A stretch of 64,000 nt of DNA from Saccopteryx bilineata (taxonomy: Eukaryota > Chordata > Mammalia > Chiroptera > Emballonuridae): positions 26,194,875-26,258,874 of the forward strand of contig NC_089495.1 in assembly GCF_036850765.1 (NCBI RefSeq), in the 5' to 3' direction. A program made the position numbers and the translations under genes. Of this stretch, positions 44,686 through 56,400 are shown piece after piece. The stretch's first letter is position 1. Every line of letters starts with the position of its first letter. The notes under the pieces are model-generated. The model ran no database searches and was not told the DNA's origin. It saw only the letters and a list, made by a program, of their open reading frames with translations.

Positions 44686-45184
44686 CAGGGAGTCCTCAGA
44701 TTATGACACAGTTTTGTTTCTATGGCAGTGACATAATCCAAGTTTTGATCTAAGTGAAAACACACCCTAACCTAAGTCACTTACCTATCCTAATACAGTT
44801 GTAAAATGATAATTTAGAACAGAGGTCTCAAACTCGCGGCCCGCGGGCCACATGCGGCCTGCCCACCAATTTTGTGCGGCCCGCAGACTAATCCAGTCTG
44901 CGGGCCGCACAAAATTGGTGGGCGGGCTGCAAGTTTGAGATCCCTGATTTAGAACATAAAAACACAACTAAGCCACAGAAAAAGGACATAAATATACTAT
45001 AGTGTACACTGTACCGTGTATTCTTCTGCCAAGTGAAACCAAAGTAGTTCGCCCACATTGTCCATAAGTCTGACACTAAAGGTACAAGCTGAAATACTCA
45101 CGTCTCAATTTTTTAAAGTTTTTATGGGACTGAGAGTTCTAGACTCATCGTATGTTGACACTGTCATAACCTGAGGACCCCCTG
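44686..45184. mobile_element. Tigger-type MITE, 499 bp including a nested element
   Basis: The left end CAGGGAGTCCTCAGATTATG and the reverse complement of the right end, CAGGGGGTCCTCAGGTTATG, form the terminal inverted repeat. TA flanks both ends (44684-44685, 45185-45186). No coding capacity. It carries the hAT MITE at 44820-44946, so it was already in place when that hAT moved. Confidence 0.9.
44820..44946. mobile_element. Palindromic hAT MITE, 127 bp
   Basis: Ends CAGAGGTCTCAAACT and (reverse) CAGGGATCTCAAACT. The perfect 8-bp TSD ATTTAGAA is at 44812-44819 and 44947-44954. The centre is a perfect inverted repeat of 28 bp per arm (44862-44889 and 44895-44922) with a 5-base AATCC loop, so the whole element can fold into one long hairpin. 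Confidence 0.96.
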
Positions 45185-45186
45185 TA

Positions 45187-45417
45187 ATTCACTGCATACA
45201 ATGAGGATTATTACATGTTTATGAAAGACACATAATAGATGTTGATAAATATTATTAAAATATATTTTGTATGCTACATAATCTTATACAAAGACAGGTG
45301 TAGTGAGAAAGATGGGGTCTTGAGAGAAAGAGATGAAGTAAACTTGCAGAAGATGAAACATTCTTAAAGAAATCACAAGTCTAGGGGAGAATCCTACCAA
45401 GGACTGGTAGCCAGAAA
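45187..45417. other. Short unassigned spacer
   Basis: No gene or recognised repeat. Confidence 0.4.
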
Positions 45418-45427
45418 CCCTGATTTT

Positions 45428-45766
45428 TTTTTTTTTTTCATTTTTCTGAAGCTGGAAACAGGGAGAGACAGTCAGACAGACTCCCGCATGCCCCCGACTG
45501 GGATCCACCCGGCACGCCCACCATGGGGCCACGCTCTGCCCACCAGGGGGCGATGCTCTGCCCATCCTGGGCGTCGCCATATTGTGACCAGAGCCACTCT
45601 AGCACCTGAGGCAGAGGCCAAGGAGCCATCCCCAGCGCCTGGGCCATCTTTGCTCCAATGGAGCCTTGGCTGCGGGAGGGGAAGAGAGAGACAGAGAGGA
45701 AAGCGCGGCGGAGGGGTGGAGAAGCAAATGGGCGCTTCTCCTATGTGCCCTGGCCGGGAATCGAAC
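45428..45766 (-). mobile_element. Long tRNA-derived SINE lacking its head, minus strand
   Basis: The body and tail of the long SINE are intact, but it stops at the B-box region (GGGAATCGAACC on the plus strand). The A-box end is missing. The 10-bp TSD CCCTGATTTT (45418-45427 and 45767-45776) sits right at the truncation point, so it inserted in this truncated form. Confidence 0.92.
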
Positions 45767-45776
45767 CCCTGATTTT

Positions 45777-46470
45777 GTTTTATTATTCCTGTTTTGCACT
45801 ATTTCAATTGTCAACCTCTTTTGCACATTTCCAAGATTTCAGATTTTCCTGAAAATTAAAAAACTGTGTCTACCTTCTCTTTTCTTTTTCTTCTTTTTCT
45901 TTCTTTGTTTGGTCTGGTTACCCAAATCCCACTTTTCTTAAAGGGCTGGATAAGTGTTTGTCCCAACCTATAGACTTCAAGGTCATTTCCCCTCTGACCT
46001 CTTGTAGCATCTCTGACCAGTATCACCATCCAGGTAGCCCTTATCTAGTGTACTTCAGACAAATAAATGAAGAAGTTATTTCCAGCTGGGCTATAAACAT
46101 ACTGAGAGCTAGATCTTATTCATCATTGCTTCTCTTATGCTGAGTATAATGCTTCATGTATAATAGGGACTCCATAAATAGTATATTTTGCTATTGATGG
46201 TGATGATATATCTCCAAGGATATTGCGCTGTTAATAATCTTCTTTAAAACCTTCTCAGTGCACATCTCCATGGAGATGAGTGGAGGGCACACATCTACAT
46301 TATTGCCTGCAATAGATGTAATAAAATTTCTGACTTTTGTATGGTATTTAATATGATTTATTTCATTTCACATAGTATCTATAACAAATACATTAATAAT
46401 AGGATCCTCAAACATCTCTGTGAGGAAAGAGTTATATTATTTCTATCAGACAGACACATAATAATAACTA
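45777..46470. other. Unassigned stretch
   Basis: No gene. A CT-rich patch lies at about 45877-45910. The 61-codon frame at 45958-46143 has no features. Confidence 0.4.
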
Positions 46471-46474
46471 ACAT

Positions 46475-46930
46475 TTAATAAGGTTTTCTTACATTAGAGA
46501 TACTGCTGTAAATGTTTTTCTTATGAAAATTTATTTAGTCTTTCTAACAACCTTACAAAGTGAGTGCCATTATACTGCTCACAAAAATTAGGGGATCAGA
46601 GAACGTGCTTCCAGTACTTTCAGTACTTTCAGCCTTTTGTCTAGTGCATTTTCACCAATGAAATAAAAGTTGGTTTTGCATCTCATTTGCATAATCAAAC
46701 AACTTTCTTTGACTTGTCGTTTGCTTTTCTGATGTTCTTATTTAATAAAAAAAATCAAATGCCTTTTTTTTTATCGCTTCATATTCATTTTGCATTCTTC
46801 CCTAATTTTTGTGAGCAGTTTATCATCATTGTTATTTTACATATGAAGAAAGTTAGATGAAGAAGGCAGATCATATTTTGTACACAATTATTTAGCCTCT
46901 TCCGTGTAAGAAAGGTGTGGATCCCTGCCT
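46475..46930 (+). repeat. MIR remnant interrupted by a mariner-type MITE
   Basis: MIR-like sequence up to 46570 (TCTAACAACCTTACAAAGTG) resumes at 46821 (ATTGTTATTTTACATATGAA). Confidence 0.7.
46573..46820. mobile_element. Mariner/Tc1-type MITE, 248 bp
   Basis: The left end ACTGCTCACAAAAATTAGGG and the reverse complement of the right end match over about 20 bp. TA lies on both sides (46571-46572 and 46821-46822). AT-rich interior without coding capacity. Confidence 0.92.
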
Positions 46931-47003
46931 TTTGCTGTTTGACTTGTTTATCCTCCTTGTGATAGGAATATACTCCTTCACACATTGATATCATATCTTA
47001 GAC

Positions 47004-47326
47004 CAGAGATTGGAAAACTTTTTGGCTGAGAGAGCCATGAATGCCACATATTTTAAAATGTAATTCCATGAGAGCCATACAATGACCCGTGTACATTACG
47101 CATTATCCAATAAAAATTTGGTGTTGTCCCAGAGGACAGCTGTGATTGGCTCCAGCCACCCACAACCATGAACATGAGCGGTAGGAATTGAATGGATTGT
47201 AATACATGAGAATGTTTTATATTTTTAACGTTATTATTATTTTTTTATTAAAGATTTGTCTGTGAGCCAGAGGAAGCCATCAAAAGAGCCACATCTGGCT
47301 TGTAAGCCATAGGTTCCCAACCCCTG
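47004..47326. mobile_element. Non-autonomous hAT transposon, 323 bp
   Basis: Left end CAGAGATTGGAAAACT and reverse right end CAGGGGTTGGGAACCT form a degraded terminal inverted repeat. The flanking octamers TCTTAGAC and ACTTAGAA agree at six of eight positions, so the TSD has decayed. Confidence 0.85.
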
Positions 47327-47334
47327 ACTTAGAA

Positions 47335-49770
47335 CAATGACATATGAGTGGAAGAGTCAGTAAGCCTGTTTCAAACATTTGTCTTAAGAGCCACTGCATG
47401 GCTGATCATCGCTTTTTTATAATCAGCTATGAGGCCAAGCTGTAGCCCGTGTCCCAGATTATAACCTTGAATAAGGAAGAGGAAGACATGTGGAATGAGG
47501 GCACAGATCCTCAGGGATACATTTTCTCCACAGCCATAATGCAACATAAGTGATAAACAACCAAGATTTTTTTTTTTTTTAGTGTGTGATGGTGGGGATG
47601 GGGGTTGGAGGGGTCATTTGTTATACAGCATAAACAAATCTAAAGTGCCTTATACAGAACCTTTAACCTGTCCAAGGTTACATGATTACAAAGTGGTGAA
47701 ACTCAGATTCAGAACTAAGCCACCTGGCTCACAAAGCCACATATTTAACCACCACACAGTCGTGATTCATAACAGACAAAGATACAGAGGCCTGGAGAAG
47801 TAATCATCTTAGCTCGTCTGAACCTTACGTGAAGACCTTTGCCAAGTCTGGACCAGGACTCTCAGCCCTGGGCTCTTTCTCTGACCTAGTCCGCATGCTG
47901 ACTTGAGAAGAGAGCTGCCAGGCCTGGCAGGCAGCACTCAGTCTCCCTCATGCCATACAAGTTTGGAACTCATTTCTAGCCCGGCTGCAAAATGCTTCTC
48001 TGAGGCTGCACCGGTCTCTTCAGCATTCAGGCTCTGTCTGCAGCTGTCCTCCTTCTTGGCGATTATTTATGAGGGACAAAGGAAGGGGGAGCTGGGCAGA
48101 GTTATTTGTTTTCTGTGAAGCTGGGGGATTGAAAATGTTTTAGAAACATAACTGGTTGACACAAAGGATAAAAAGTTAAACATACAGAACCCAGCATGTC
48201 CTCTCTTGGGACCCCTGTCTAGCTATCAGCAGGATTCACGTCGACAGTGTACTGCAGACTGAATAAGGAAAAAAGACAACCCTGTTCAAACAAAAGCTTG
48301 AATACAATGGTTCTGAAGGCCTCATGCTGAGTTCCGTTAGTATACTCAAGAGAAAATGCAGCTTGAGTGCCAGTTTGGGCCTGATGGAATGCTGTATCTG
48401 CTAGTGTGGGCTCAGAATATCTGAAGGTTGAATTCAGGGGTTTCTTGCTCAGGTGTACACACGCAGGAGCATCACTAGGAGTTAGAGAAGAGTCTGCATT
48501 GAGAAGAGAAATACTTGCTCCCACCCCCACCCCCCACATGCATACATTTCAGAAAAATACAATATATTCAATAGAAATGACAACTGCAATCATTTGTTTT
48601 GAAAACATTTTTCTGTTCTAACCCTTTTGGAATGCTGCACATAGTGGCAAGATCTTGATAATATCAGATGATTAATTTACTATTGCCCAGTAGGTTGTAG
48701 AATCAGAGCAGGAAGGTCTTTTGATAGCTCATCTCTAACAGCGGGGATTTTGGTCAGATTGTATTTGCATCCTACATATTTTCGGTAGAATTGACTGAGA
48801 TTGTATTATCAAGTAAACAGTGAGTGGGACCAGAGTGTAGATTCCCAGGGCAATGAACTTTTTGTACATACTTTCTGAGGAAGCAAAACTGATGCCTTGC
48901 CCTATTACAATAGGAATAATCGTATTGCATGCCACAGATGGGATGAAAACCACCTTCTGTTCTAAACTCAGAAATCAAGAACACCCCATTCAGAACTAGC
49001 CCCCCAGACAAATAAAGGACTGTGCTCTAGTTAGTTGCTAACTTTCTAATGCAAACAACTCTGTCCCTGACTTTTATAATCCTGACATCTAAAATCATGT
49101 GATGAGCTTTCTATTTAGAATAGCCATATGAAGGAAGTGAAGTTTCCCCACTACGATGACTTCTTGTACCTTTGCAGGCAAGTTCAGGTCTTCCAAAAAG
49201 CAGATGTGAAAACTGAGGTAGAGATACAAGAGCTTTCTTCCGGGGAATGTCTGTGAAGGATAAAAGATGAGGGAACATGCGCAGTCAAGGAGAGCCCTAA
49301 AACCACAATACAGGTGTGACACCTGGGAAAGTGGGAGGGAACAGAATGGGTAGAAAGCCTCACAGTGTAATGTGCTGTGAAAGACTCACCAGACTGATGG
49401 GAAGTTTCTGAACCAAATTTGCCTATCAGAGAACTCACATGGGGATGGACTTGACCACTTCTTGTCCACCGTTATGACCACTTCTTGTCGACCATTATGC
49501 TCATTGATTGGCAAGGAGCAACCCAGGGGGAAAGATGGCCTGGTGGAACCACCACAGTGACTTCAAAGATGTGGTAATTGGTTACTACCCACCTGTTTTC
49601 CTTCTAGTTTTTCTGGAAGAGAGGTAAGACCTCCAGACTTTGGTAAATCTAGTGATTGTTTTCTCCTAAAACCTATTGTAACCTTTGTTTGGAGATCCCA
49701 TTTTTCAGAAGGCTGCAATTCCTTACAAAATATTGTAAAGAAGAATAATGTTCTTCATACTGTAGCCTCT
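47335..49770. other. Mostly unassigned stretch
   Basis: A MIR-like piece lies at about 47640-47790 (CTGTCCAAGGTTACATGATT). A 106-codon minus-strand frame (48219-48539) is the longest repeat-free frame here but has no recognisable domain, signal or context. A 23-bp tandem duplication sits at 49453-49498. Confidence 0.4.
49453..49498 (+). repeat. 23-bp tandem duplication
   Basis: GACCACTTCTTGTC occurs at 49453 and 49476 as part of two adjacent 23-bp units that differ at two positions. Confidence 0.92.
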
Positions 49771-49774
49771 GAGT

Positions 49775-50075
49775 CCAATTTAAAAATGATTTATGAAGTG
49801 TTCATTAGGAGTTAGCAGTTGCAGATCTTGATCCTGGGTATACATGAATAAAACAAAATTTCTGTCCTTACGGAACACACACTCTCCAAGTGGGAGGAGG
49901 CAGGCCATAAATCTGTGCATGTTTTGAAGTAGTTGGGAAATGCTTGGGAATGAAATAACACAGGAGCAATGGAGGGTGCCAAGGGGGTATTCCAAGAGTC
50001 AATTACTGTTTGAAGAAGGTCTCACTGAGAAGTTGGCATTTAGATAAAGATTCAAAGGAAAAAGAAAAGGGAGCC
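49775..50075 (+). repeat. Ancient interspersed repeat fragment
   Basis: Degraded sequence of the common old family seen elsewhere in the window (GTCCTTACGGAACACACACT region, then ATTCCAAGAGTCAATTACTG). Confidence 0.45.
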
Positions 50076-50184
50076 ATGTGCTGAGAGGAAATTCTGTTTC
50101 TACACAATTTGGACAATCTTTTCAAGGATGTTAGAATAAAAAATAGCCTTAAAACCCAGAAACTTTGTGTCTCCCTGGGTCAGA

Positions 50185-50445
50185 TAGATTCATTTTCTTA
50201 TCTATAGAATGAAGATGGATAAGGAGGTCTGATGAGAGAGAGAGTGTGTGTGTGGTAATTGCCAGTGGGAAGAGTGTAGAGGGAAGTAGAAGTGGGTGTT
50301 GGGGGATAAATGGTGATGAACAGATACTTGAGTTGGAGTGGTGAACACAAAATGCAGTGTGCAAATGATGTGTTGTACAATTGCACATCTGGAACCTGTA
50401 TAATGTTGTTAACCAGTGTCACCCTAATGAAAAGGAAAAAAAAGG
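50185..50445 (+). mobile_element. L1 3'-end fragment, plus strand
   Basis: L1 3' UTR wording (GGGTGTTGGGGGATAAATGG, GTTAACCAGTGTCACCCTAA) and an A-rich tail at about 50430-50444. Confidence 0.75.
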
Positions 50446-50860
50446 TGAATAATATCTTCCTCCCCAGAGACATTCTAGCATGGAAAAGTCTCCCTTCTCT
50501 TTCCAGAGTGACAAGGTAATATCTCTTTCTGGAGAGGGGTTTGGGCACATTTTAATGCAGTCCCTTTATAAGGCTAAGAATCTCCTAAGCTAAGTGTTCA
50601 GCTAAGTGACACCTAGGCATTCACATGGTGTGAATAGCACTAACCTGAGGCTGTTCTTAATACCTTTATGGGACTTGGATGAGCAAAAGACTGATGTCAA
50701 AGTCACATGCATGCTGCCTGCTGTGATATGAGAGGTAAACTGTCTAAACCCATTTGGGCTTGCTTCTTTACTGACCAAATTTATGAGAGTATGGTGAGGC
50801 AGCCTAGCATTTCTTCTGCTGCTTAGGGCATGTACGACCACTTAGCACCATATGGATATT
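50446..50860. other. Unassigned stretch
   Basis: No gene or recognised repeat. The 79-codon minus frame has no features. Confidence 0.4.
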
Positions 50861-51640
50861 TAAGGGAAAAACATTCCAGGCAGAAGAAATTGCCAGTGCA
50901 AAGCCCTTGAGGTGGAAGCAGGCCTGGTTTATTTGATGACTAGCAGGAAGGCCATTGTGGTTGGATCAAAATGACTTGAGGATAAGGAAAAAGAGATGAG
51001 AGAAATAGGGACTGGGTAGATCACTCCAGACCTTAGAGAACATTGTAAGGGCTTTGATTATCCAACATTGATAAAACATAATCCACTGGAATTAATTTTG
51101 AGAAGAGGAATGGAAAAATTTGTGATCTTACACAAAGTTCATTTCTTTTAAAATATTTTATTTATTGATTTTTTAGAGAGAGGGGAGAGAGAGAGAAAAG
51201 GGGGAGGAGCAGGAAGCATCAACTCCCATATGTGCCTTGACCAGGCAAGCCCAGGGTTTCAAACCGGCAACCTCAGTGTTTCAGGTCGACGCTTTATCCC
51301 ACTGCACCACCATAGATCAGGCACAAAGTTCACTTCTATGATGAGAACAAAGGATAGGAGGGCAGGGGCAAAGACGAGAACACCAGTTAGGTGGTAGTGG
51401 CAATAATAATGGCAGCTTTGACCAGAATGATATCAGTGGTAATAACTGGGCAGACTTGGGGTGGAGTTTTGTAGGTGGAATAAGCAGATTTGCTGATGGA
51501 CTGGATATGGATTTTCTGTAAGAAAAAGATAAGAGAAGAAGGTGATTTGGCTAAGAATTTGAATATTAATGTTGCCAGTAACTAGAATGGGAAAACTATG
51601 AATAAAATGTATTTGAAAAGAAGGAATATTAGTAATGAAG
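50861..51640 (+). repeat. Ancient interspersed repeat split by a SINE
   Basis: ACATTCCAGGCAGAAGAAAT then AGCAGATTTGCTGATGGACT read as one old repeat of the 8030-9080 family, on both sides of the SINE. Confidence 0.6.
51147..51321 (-). mobile_element. tRNA-derived SINE (short type), minus strand
   Basis: Flanked by a 16-bp TSD with one mismatch: CACAAAGTTCATTTCT (51131-51146) and CACAAAGTTCACTTCT (51322-51337). B box and head are recognisable on the reverse strand. Confidence 0.95.
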
Positions 51641-51795
51641 TTAACAATTTAAGTACAAGGCATCAATTAAGCATCTACAGGCAGATATTGAGTAAACAGG
51701 GGGGTACATGGCCCTTTAGTTTGAACAACAGATGAGAGAGGGTTAGGAATTTTTGAGGTTTCATCCTAATGATATTACAAAGAAATAAGGTAACA

Positions 51796-52910
51796 TCGTT
51801 TTTATTAATGGCTCTCTTGAGGCATGGTTGGTATATAATAAACCACACATGTTTACAAGTACAATTTAAGTTTTGACATATGTATATCTTCATGAAACCA
51901 TCATCACAGTTAATAAAATGGATATATCCATCACCCTTAAGAGTCTCTTCATTTCCTTTCATATTTCTTTCACCTTTCCCATCCCGATTCCCATGCAGCC
52001 ATTAATCATTTTTTGTTTCATTATAGCATATAAGTGGAATTATAAAGTATTTTCTCTTTTTCATTTGGCTTCTTTTACACATCATAATTATTTTGGTATT
52101 CATCCCCCTCCTTTCATGCATCAATAGTTCATTCCTCTTTATTAGTGAATGGTAGTCCATTGTATGGATATAACACAGTTTATCCATTCACCTTTTAATG
52201 GGTATTTGGATAGTTTTCAGTTTGGGAGTATTTCAAATAGAGCTGCTATAAAGATTTATATACAAGTCTAATGCCTATTTTAGAACTAGATTGTTTTTAT
52301 TGTATTATTATGTACTTAGATATAAGGCCTTTGTCAGATGTGAGATCTGTGAATATATTCTCTAAATCTGTGGTTTGCCTTTCATCTTCTTAATAGGATT
52401 TTCATGACATGAAAGTGTTTTAATTTTGATGAAGTCCAGATAATCAATTTTTTTTCTGGATTATGCTTTTGATGTCATGTCTAAAAATTGTTTTCTTAGT
52501 CCCATGCTCAAAAGATTTCCTTCTATGTTTTCTTCCAAAAGTTTTACAGTTATACATTTTAACCCATGACCCATTTCAAATGCATCTTTGTATGTAATGT
52601 GAGGTCATATTGAGATTCATCTTTTTGTCAATGAATGTCAATTGTTCTAGCATCATTTCTTGGAAAGACTATTCTTTAATTGCTTTTGAGGCATGTGCCA
52701 GAAATCAGGTGGGCACATTTGTGCTATTCTCTATGACTGTAACTCTATAGTAAGTGTAGATATTGGGTAGAGTGATCTCTCCCACTGTATGCTTCTTTTA
52801 CGAAACTCTTTAGCTATTGGAGTCCTTTTGCTTTCCATTCAAACTTTGAAATATCTTGTCCAAATCTATTAAAATCTTGCTGAAAGTTTGATGATTTTTT
52901 TCTTTATTAC
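51796..52910 (-). mobile_element. Old L1M-type LINE, minus strand
   Basis: Reverse complement of the 3' UTR and end of ORF2 of an old mammalian L1 (for example TAATAGGATTTTCATGACAT and AAGGCCTTTGTCAGATGTGA stretches). Full of stops. The 84-95 codon frames are by-products. Confidence 0.75.
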
Positions 52911-54130
52911 GAGTTTTTAGCAAATTGATTATGAAGTGCTTTTACATGATTTTGTTCATGTTTCTTGTTCTTGAGTTTCATCTAACTTCCTAGAATAGTG
53001 CATTTATAATTTTCATCACATTTGGAAAATTGTTAACCATTATGTTTTTACTTTTTGTTTCTTCCCTTTTAAGAGCTCACTGACACTTTTTCCATTAGTT
53101 TTAGAACTACTATTTTTTCTCTGTGTTTCATTTTGGTTATAATCTATTGCTGTGTTTTCTTCTGTAATATCTAATCTCCCATTAATTCCATCCAGGGTAG
53201 TTTTCATCTAAAGTACTATAGTCTTCACCTAGCAAGTTCTAGCTGAGTGGTTTTTATATCTTCCATGTCTTTACTTAACATTTGAGCATATGGATCACAA
53301 TTAAAATAGCTCTTTTAATGTCCTTGCCTGCTAATTCTAACATCTGTGTCCATTATGGGTTGGTTTGATTGATTGATTTTGCTCCTCATTCAGGATCACA
53401 TTTTCTTACTTCTTTGCAGGATCACATTTTCTTGCTTCTTTTTATTTTTTATTTATTTTTTGTATTTTTACATGTACTTTTGTATTTTTACATGTACTTT
53501 TGAACTTTGTTCTGTTATTCAGTTAACTTACTGGATATAATGTGATCCTTTTGGGTCTCCTTTTAAATTTTGTTACATAAGACTTGAGCAATGCGTGGCC
53601 TGGGGATACTCATTCCCCACTTCTGGGCAGGACCTTTCCAGCTATTCCACTCAACACCCTGTGAATCGGAATGTTTTCCAGGCTGGGTGATAGAAGCAGG
53701 CGCCATTGTTGGACCTGCTTTGAGTCCAGGCATTGTTTCCTGAAATCTTTCAGGGTGGTTCTTTTGTCAACCCTGGATAGTTTTCTTGGACACACGCACT
53801 GGTCTGGATTAACCTCTGCAAATCTCTGACACTCTCTCTGATGTGGTTGGTCTTCCCTCCTAGCTATCTTGATGTCCTAGAACTCTCAACTCTGGTTCCT
53901 CCTTGGGTTCCCTATCCCTGTGTTGTAGGTTGACAATTTTTAAGGCAATAATCTTGGGCAATTGGAAGGTTTGCTTCATTAGTTTCTTTTCTCTTGGAGA
54001 TCACTATACATATTGCTTGAACTCTAGTGCTTGGAAACTGTTGTTTCTCATATTTTGTTTGTTTTTTGGTTATTTTAGATAGGGGTCCCTGTCCCTTCAC
54101 TTTAGCCAGAAGAAGCCTAGGTAACTTTTG
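52911..54130 (-). mobile_element. Probable continuation of old L1/HAL1-type LINE
   Basis: The sequence style continues from the L1 and contains two short tandem duplications: an AGGATCACATTTTCTT unit at about 53392-53436 and a TGTATTTTTACATGTACTTT unit at about 53460-53500. Subfamily and right boundary are uncertain. Confidence 0.45.
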
Positions 54131-54690
54131 TCCCCTCTACTCTCCTTAAAAATTTATAGTGTTGGAAGACTAGGTCATAGTAAATAAGAGAACTACTTTT
54201 AACAATATACTCTCTTATTTATATTCTCTGTCTTCTAGAGTTTTCTAGGTTAGCTACATGAATAGAAGTTCTGAACTGGGTAACCCAATAAGCCAGATTA
54301 TGATGTTCTTTCTTTCCTCATAGTGAATAATATAGAGATCACACAGTTCTCTGAAGCAGTATTAGAAAGACAGGCGATATTCTATCTTTGGAAGGTTTTC
54401 TCACTGACAGTTTTTAAGGAGTTGTTTTGGCTGGAAAGTTTGTCCATTTGAAATTCATAATTGAGTGTTCAACAATACTTCCAGCATTCCAAAAATGAGT
54501 TCTTGTTTTCTACAGATTGTCTTCAGAGTGTCCCCATTTCTTTCACAGCAACCTCTCTTCAGTCTTAAAACATGAATTCTCTAATTTTTTGCTTATATTT
54601 TATGATGTATTCATCTTGTCTTGCTTTTCTTTCTAAAATACACACTAATATTTTTCATTCTTATGTTTTTATTATTCCAGACTAACTTTC
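54131..54690. other. Unassigned stretch
   Basis: No gene or confident repeat call. Confidence 0.4.
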
Positions 54691-54705
54691 TTTTCTGTAA
54701 TTCTT

Positions 54706-54914
54706 TTAAAATTCTTTTTCCATTGATTTGAGAGAGAGGAAGGGGGAGGGGGAAGGAGAGAGAAAGTGATAAGCATCAGATTGTCATTTCACTTGTTCCA
54801 TTTGTTTGTGTACTTATTGATTACTTCTCCTATGTGCCCTGAATGGGAGTGGAACCCACAACCTCTGGCATGCCAAGTGGATACTCTATCCACTGAACCA
54901 CAAGACCAGGGGCT
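54706..54914 (-). mobile_element. tRNA-derived SINE (older VES type), minus strand
   Basis: Perfect 15-bp TSD TTTTCTGTAATTCTT at 54691-54705 and 54915-54929. A B-box region (complement of GTGGAACCC) and a GA-rich tract (complement of the CT tail) are visible. Confidence 0.94.
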
Positions 54915-54929
54915 TTTTCTGTAATTCTT

Positions 54930-56400
54930 AACACCAAATTTTGGTTAATCTTTCTGTTTCTTAACTCCTCAGCCATAATGCATTGTGGGCTGCATTGATA
55001 TATCAGATCTCTCTACTTTCTACTTTAATCATGCCACTGACTTTTTTTCAGCATTCAGCTCCCACCAAAATATGACTCTAACTTTCATTAATTTTTGTGC
55101 CAACTCCTGCTTCTCTGTCTTATTAATGCAGTATTTTATTTATTTATCAGTTCAACAAATATTTATTATGTGCCTACTCTGAGAATAGCACTGGGCTTAT
55201 GAACACAAATGGTATTCCTCATGGGCTTTATATTCTAATTGGGAAGCCAAAATAATGACATTCATTTAATATGAGTGAAAAAAAATATGTAAAAGTCTGT
55301 ATGTGCTTAAATTTAAAGACTAGTATAGAAAAAAAAATAAAGATGATTCAATAATATGGTAGGAAGGCTTACTTTATACTGGGGGATGGGTATGGAAACT
55401 TTTTTGAGGACATCATTAACAAGAATAGCACCTTGAAAAATAAGTAGTCTTTGTTCTTATGGGAAGAACTGAAAAGAAATCTCATTTATGGAAAATCATA
55501 TAAACAAGTATAAAGGTTGACATGCTTGTTTTTATATTAAAGTGGTCAAAATATAGATTGAAATGATTTCATGAAGGATTTTGAATAATGTACTTCATCT
55601 GGTAATAGTAATGATATTTCTATAAGAGTTGCTAATTATTAGCTCTGATTTTATGCTGAGATTTTTTTATGTATTATCTCATTTAATCTCCTGCAATATT
55701 TCTAAATAAGTAGTATTATTCCCAGTTTAGAGATGAAAACAGATAATCTCAGAATGTAGAGAACATGTAATGATGTTGGGTCTGAGATTTGAACCCAGTT
55801 CTATGATTTCAAACCCAAGACACATGATTTTTCTGTTCTAGTTTACTGCCTTGCTCTGTCCATATCATAGGCAATGAGTTTATGGTGAAAGTTAGAGGTC
55901 AGGGGAAAAGTGTAAGTGGGAGGGATAGAAAGTCTGGAGAAAGTAGAGAGACTAGGTAGGAGATATTTTTGAGTTAAATAAGGATGGCAATAGAAAAAAA
56001 CATAGGAGGGAGATGAAATATATGAGAATTACAGCTATGGTTTGTATGAATAAGACTAAAAACTACCTGAGATTACCTGGATGATAGAAATATCAAGGTG
56101 AGGAAAGGGAGATTCTTATAAGGCGTAAGAGATCCAAGTTGATTTATACTAATAATTTAGAAATAACTCTTGAAAGAGTGAATAAAAATGTCCAAAGGAT
56201 GGTTGAGAAAATATGAATGGAATTTGAGAAAGTGATTAGAAATGCGTAGGCAATGATTTGGCATAAAATTCATTCACTTGTGACTGGAATAGTTCCCTAA
56301 GAAGAGTGAAATAAAGATTAATGACATTCTGGAAGCTAAGCCTTTGGGAATACCTTTATTCTGGAGATATAAGGAGAAAAAGCTATCTACAAAAACAGAC
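54930..56400. repeat. Patchwork of ancient repeats and MIR
   Basis: 55140-55260 resembles a common old repeat (CAGTTCAACAAATATTTATT). 55640-55850 is MIR-like (GTCTGAGATTTGAACCCAGT). 55860-56400 resembles the 8030-9080 family. No gene. Confidence 0.5.

Noticed and set aside
48219..48539. 106-codon minus-strand frame as a gene
   Set aside because: No recognisable domain, signal peptide, splice context or conserved start. A frame of this length is expected by chance in 64 kb.
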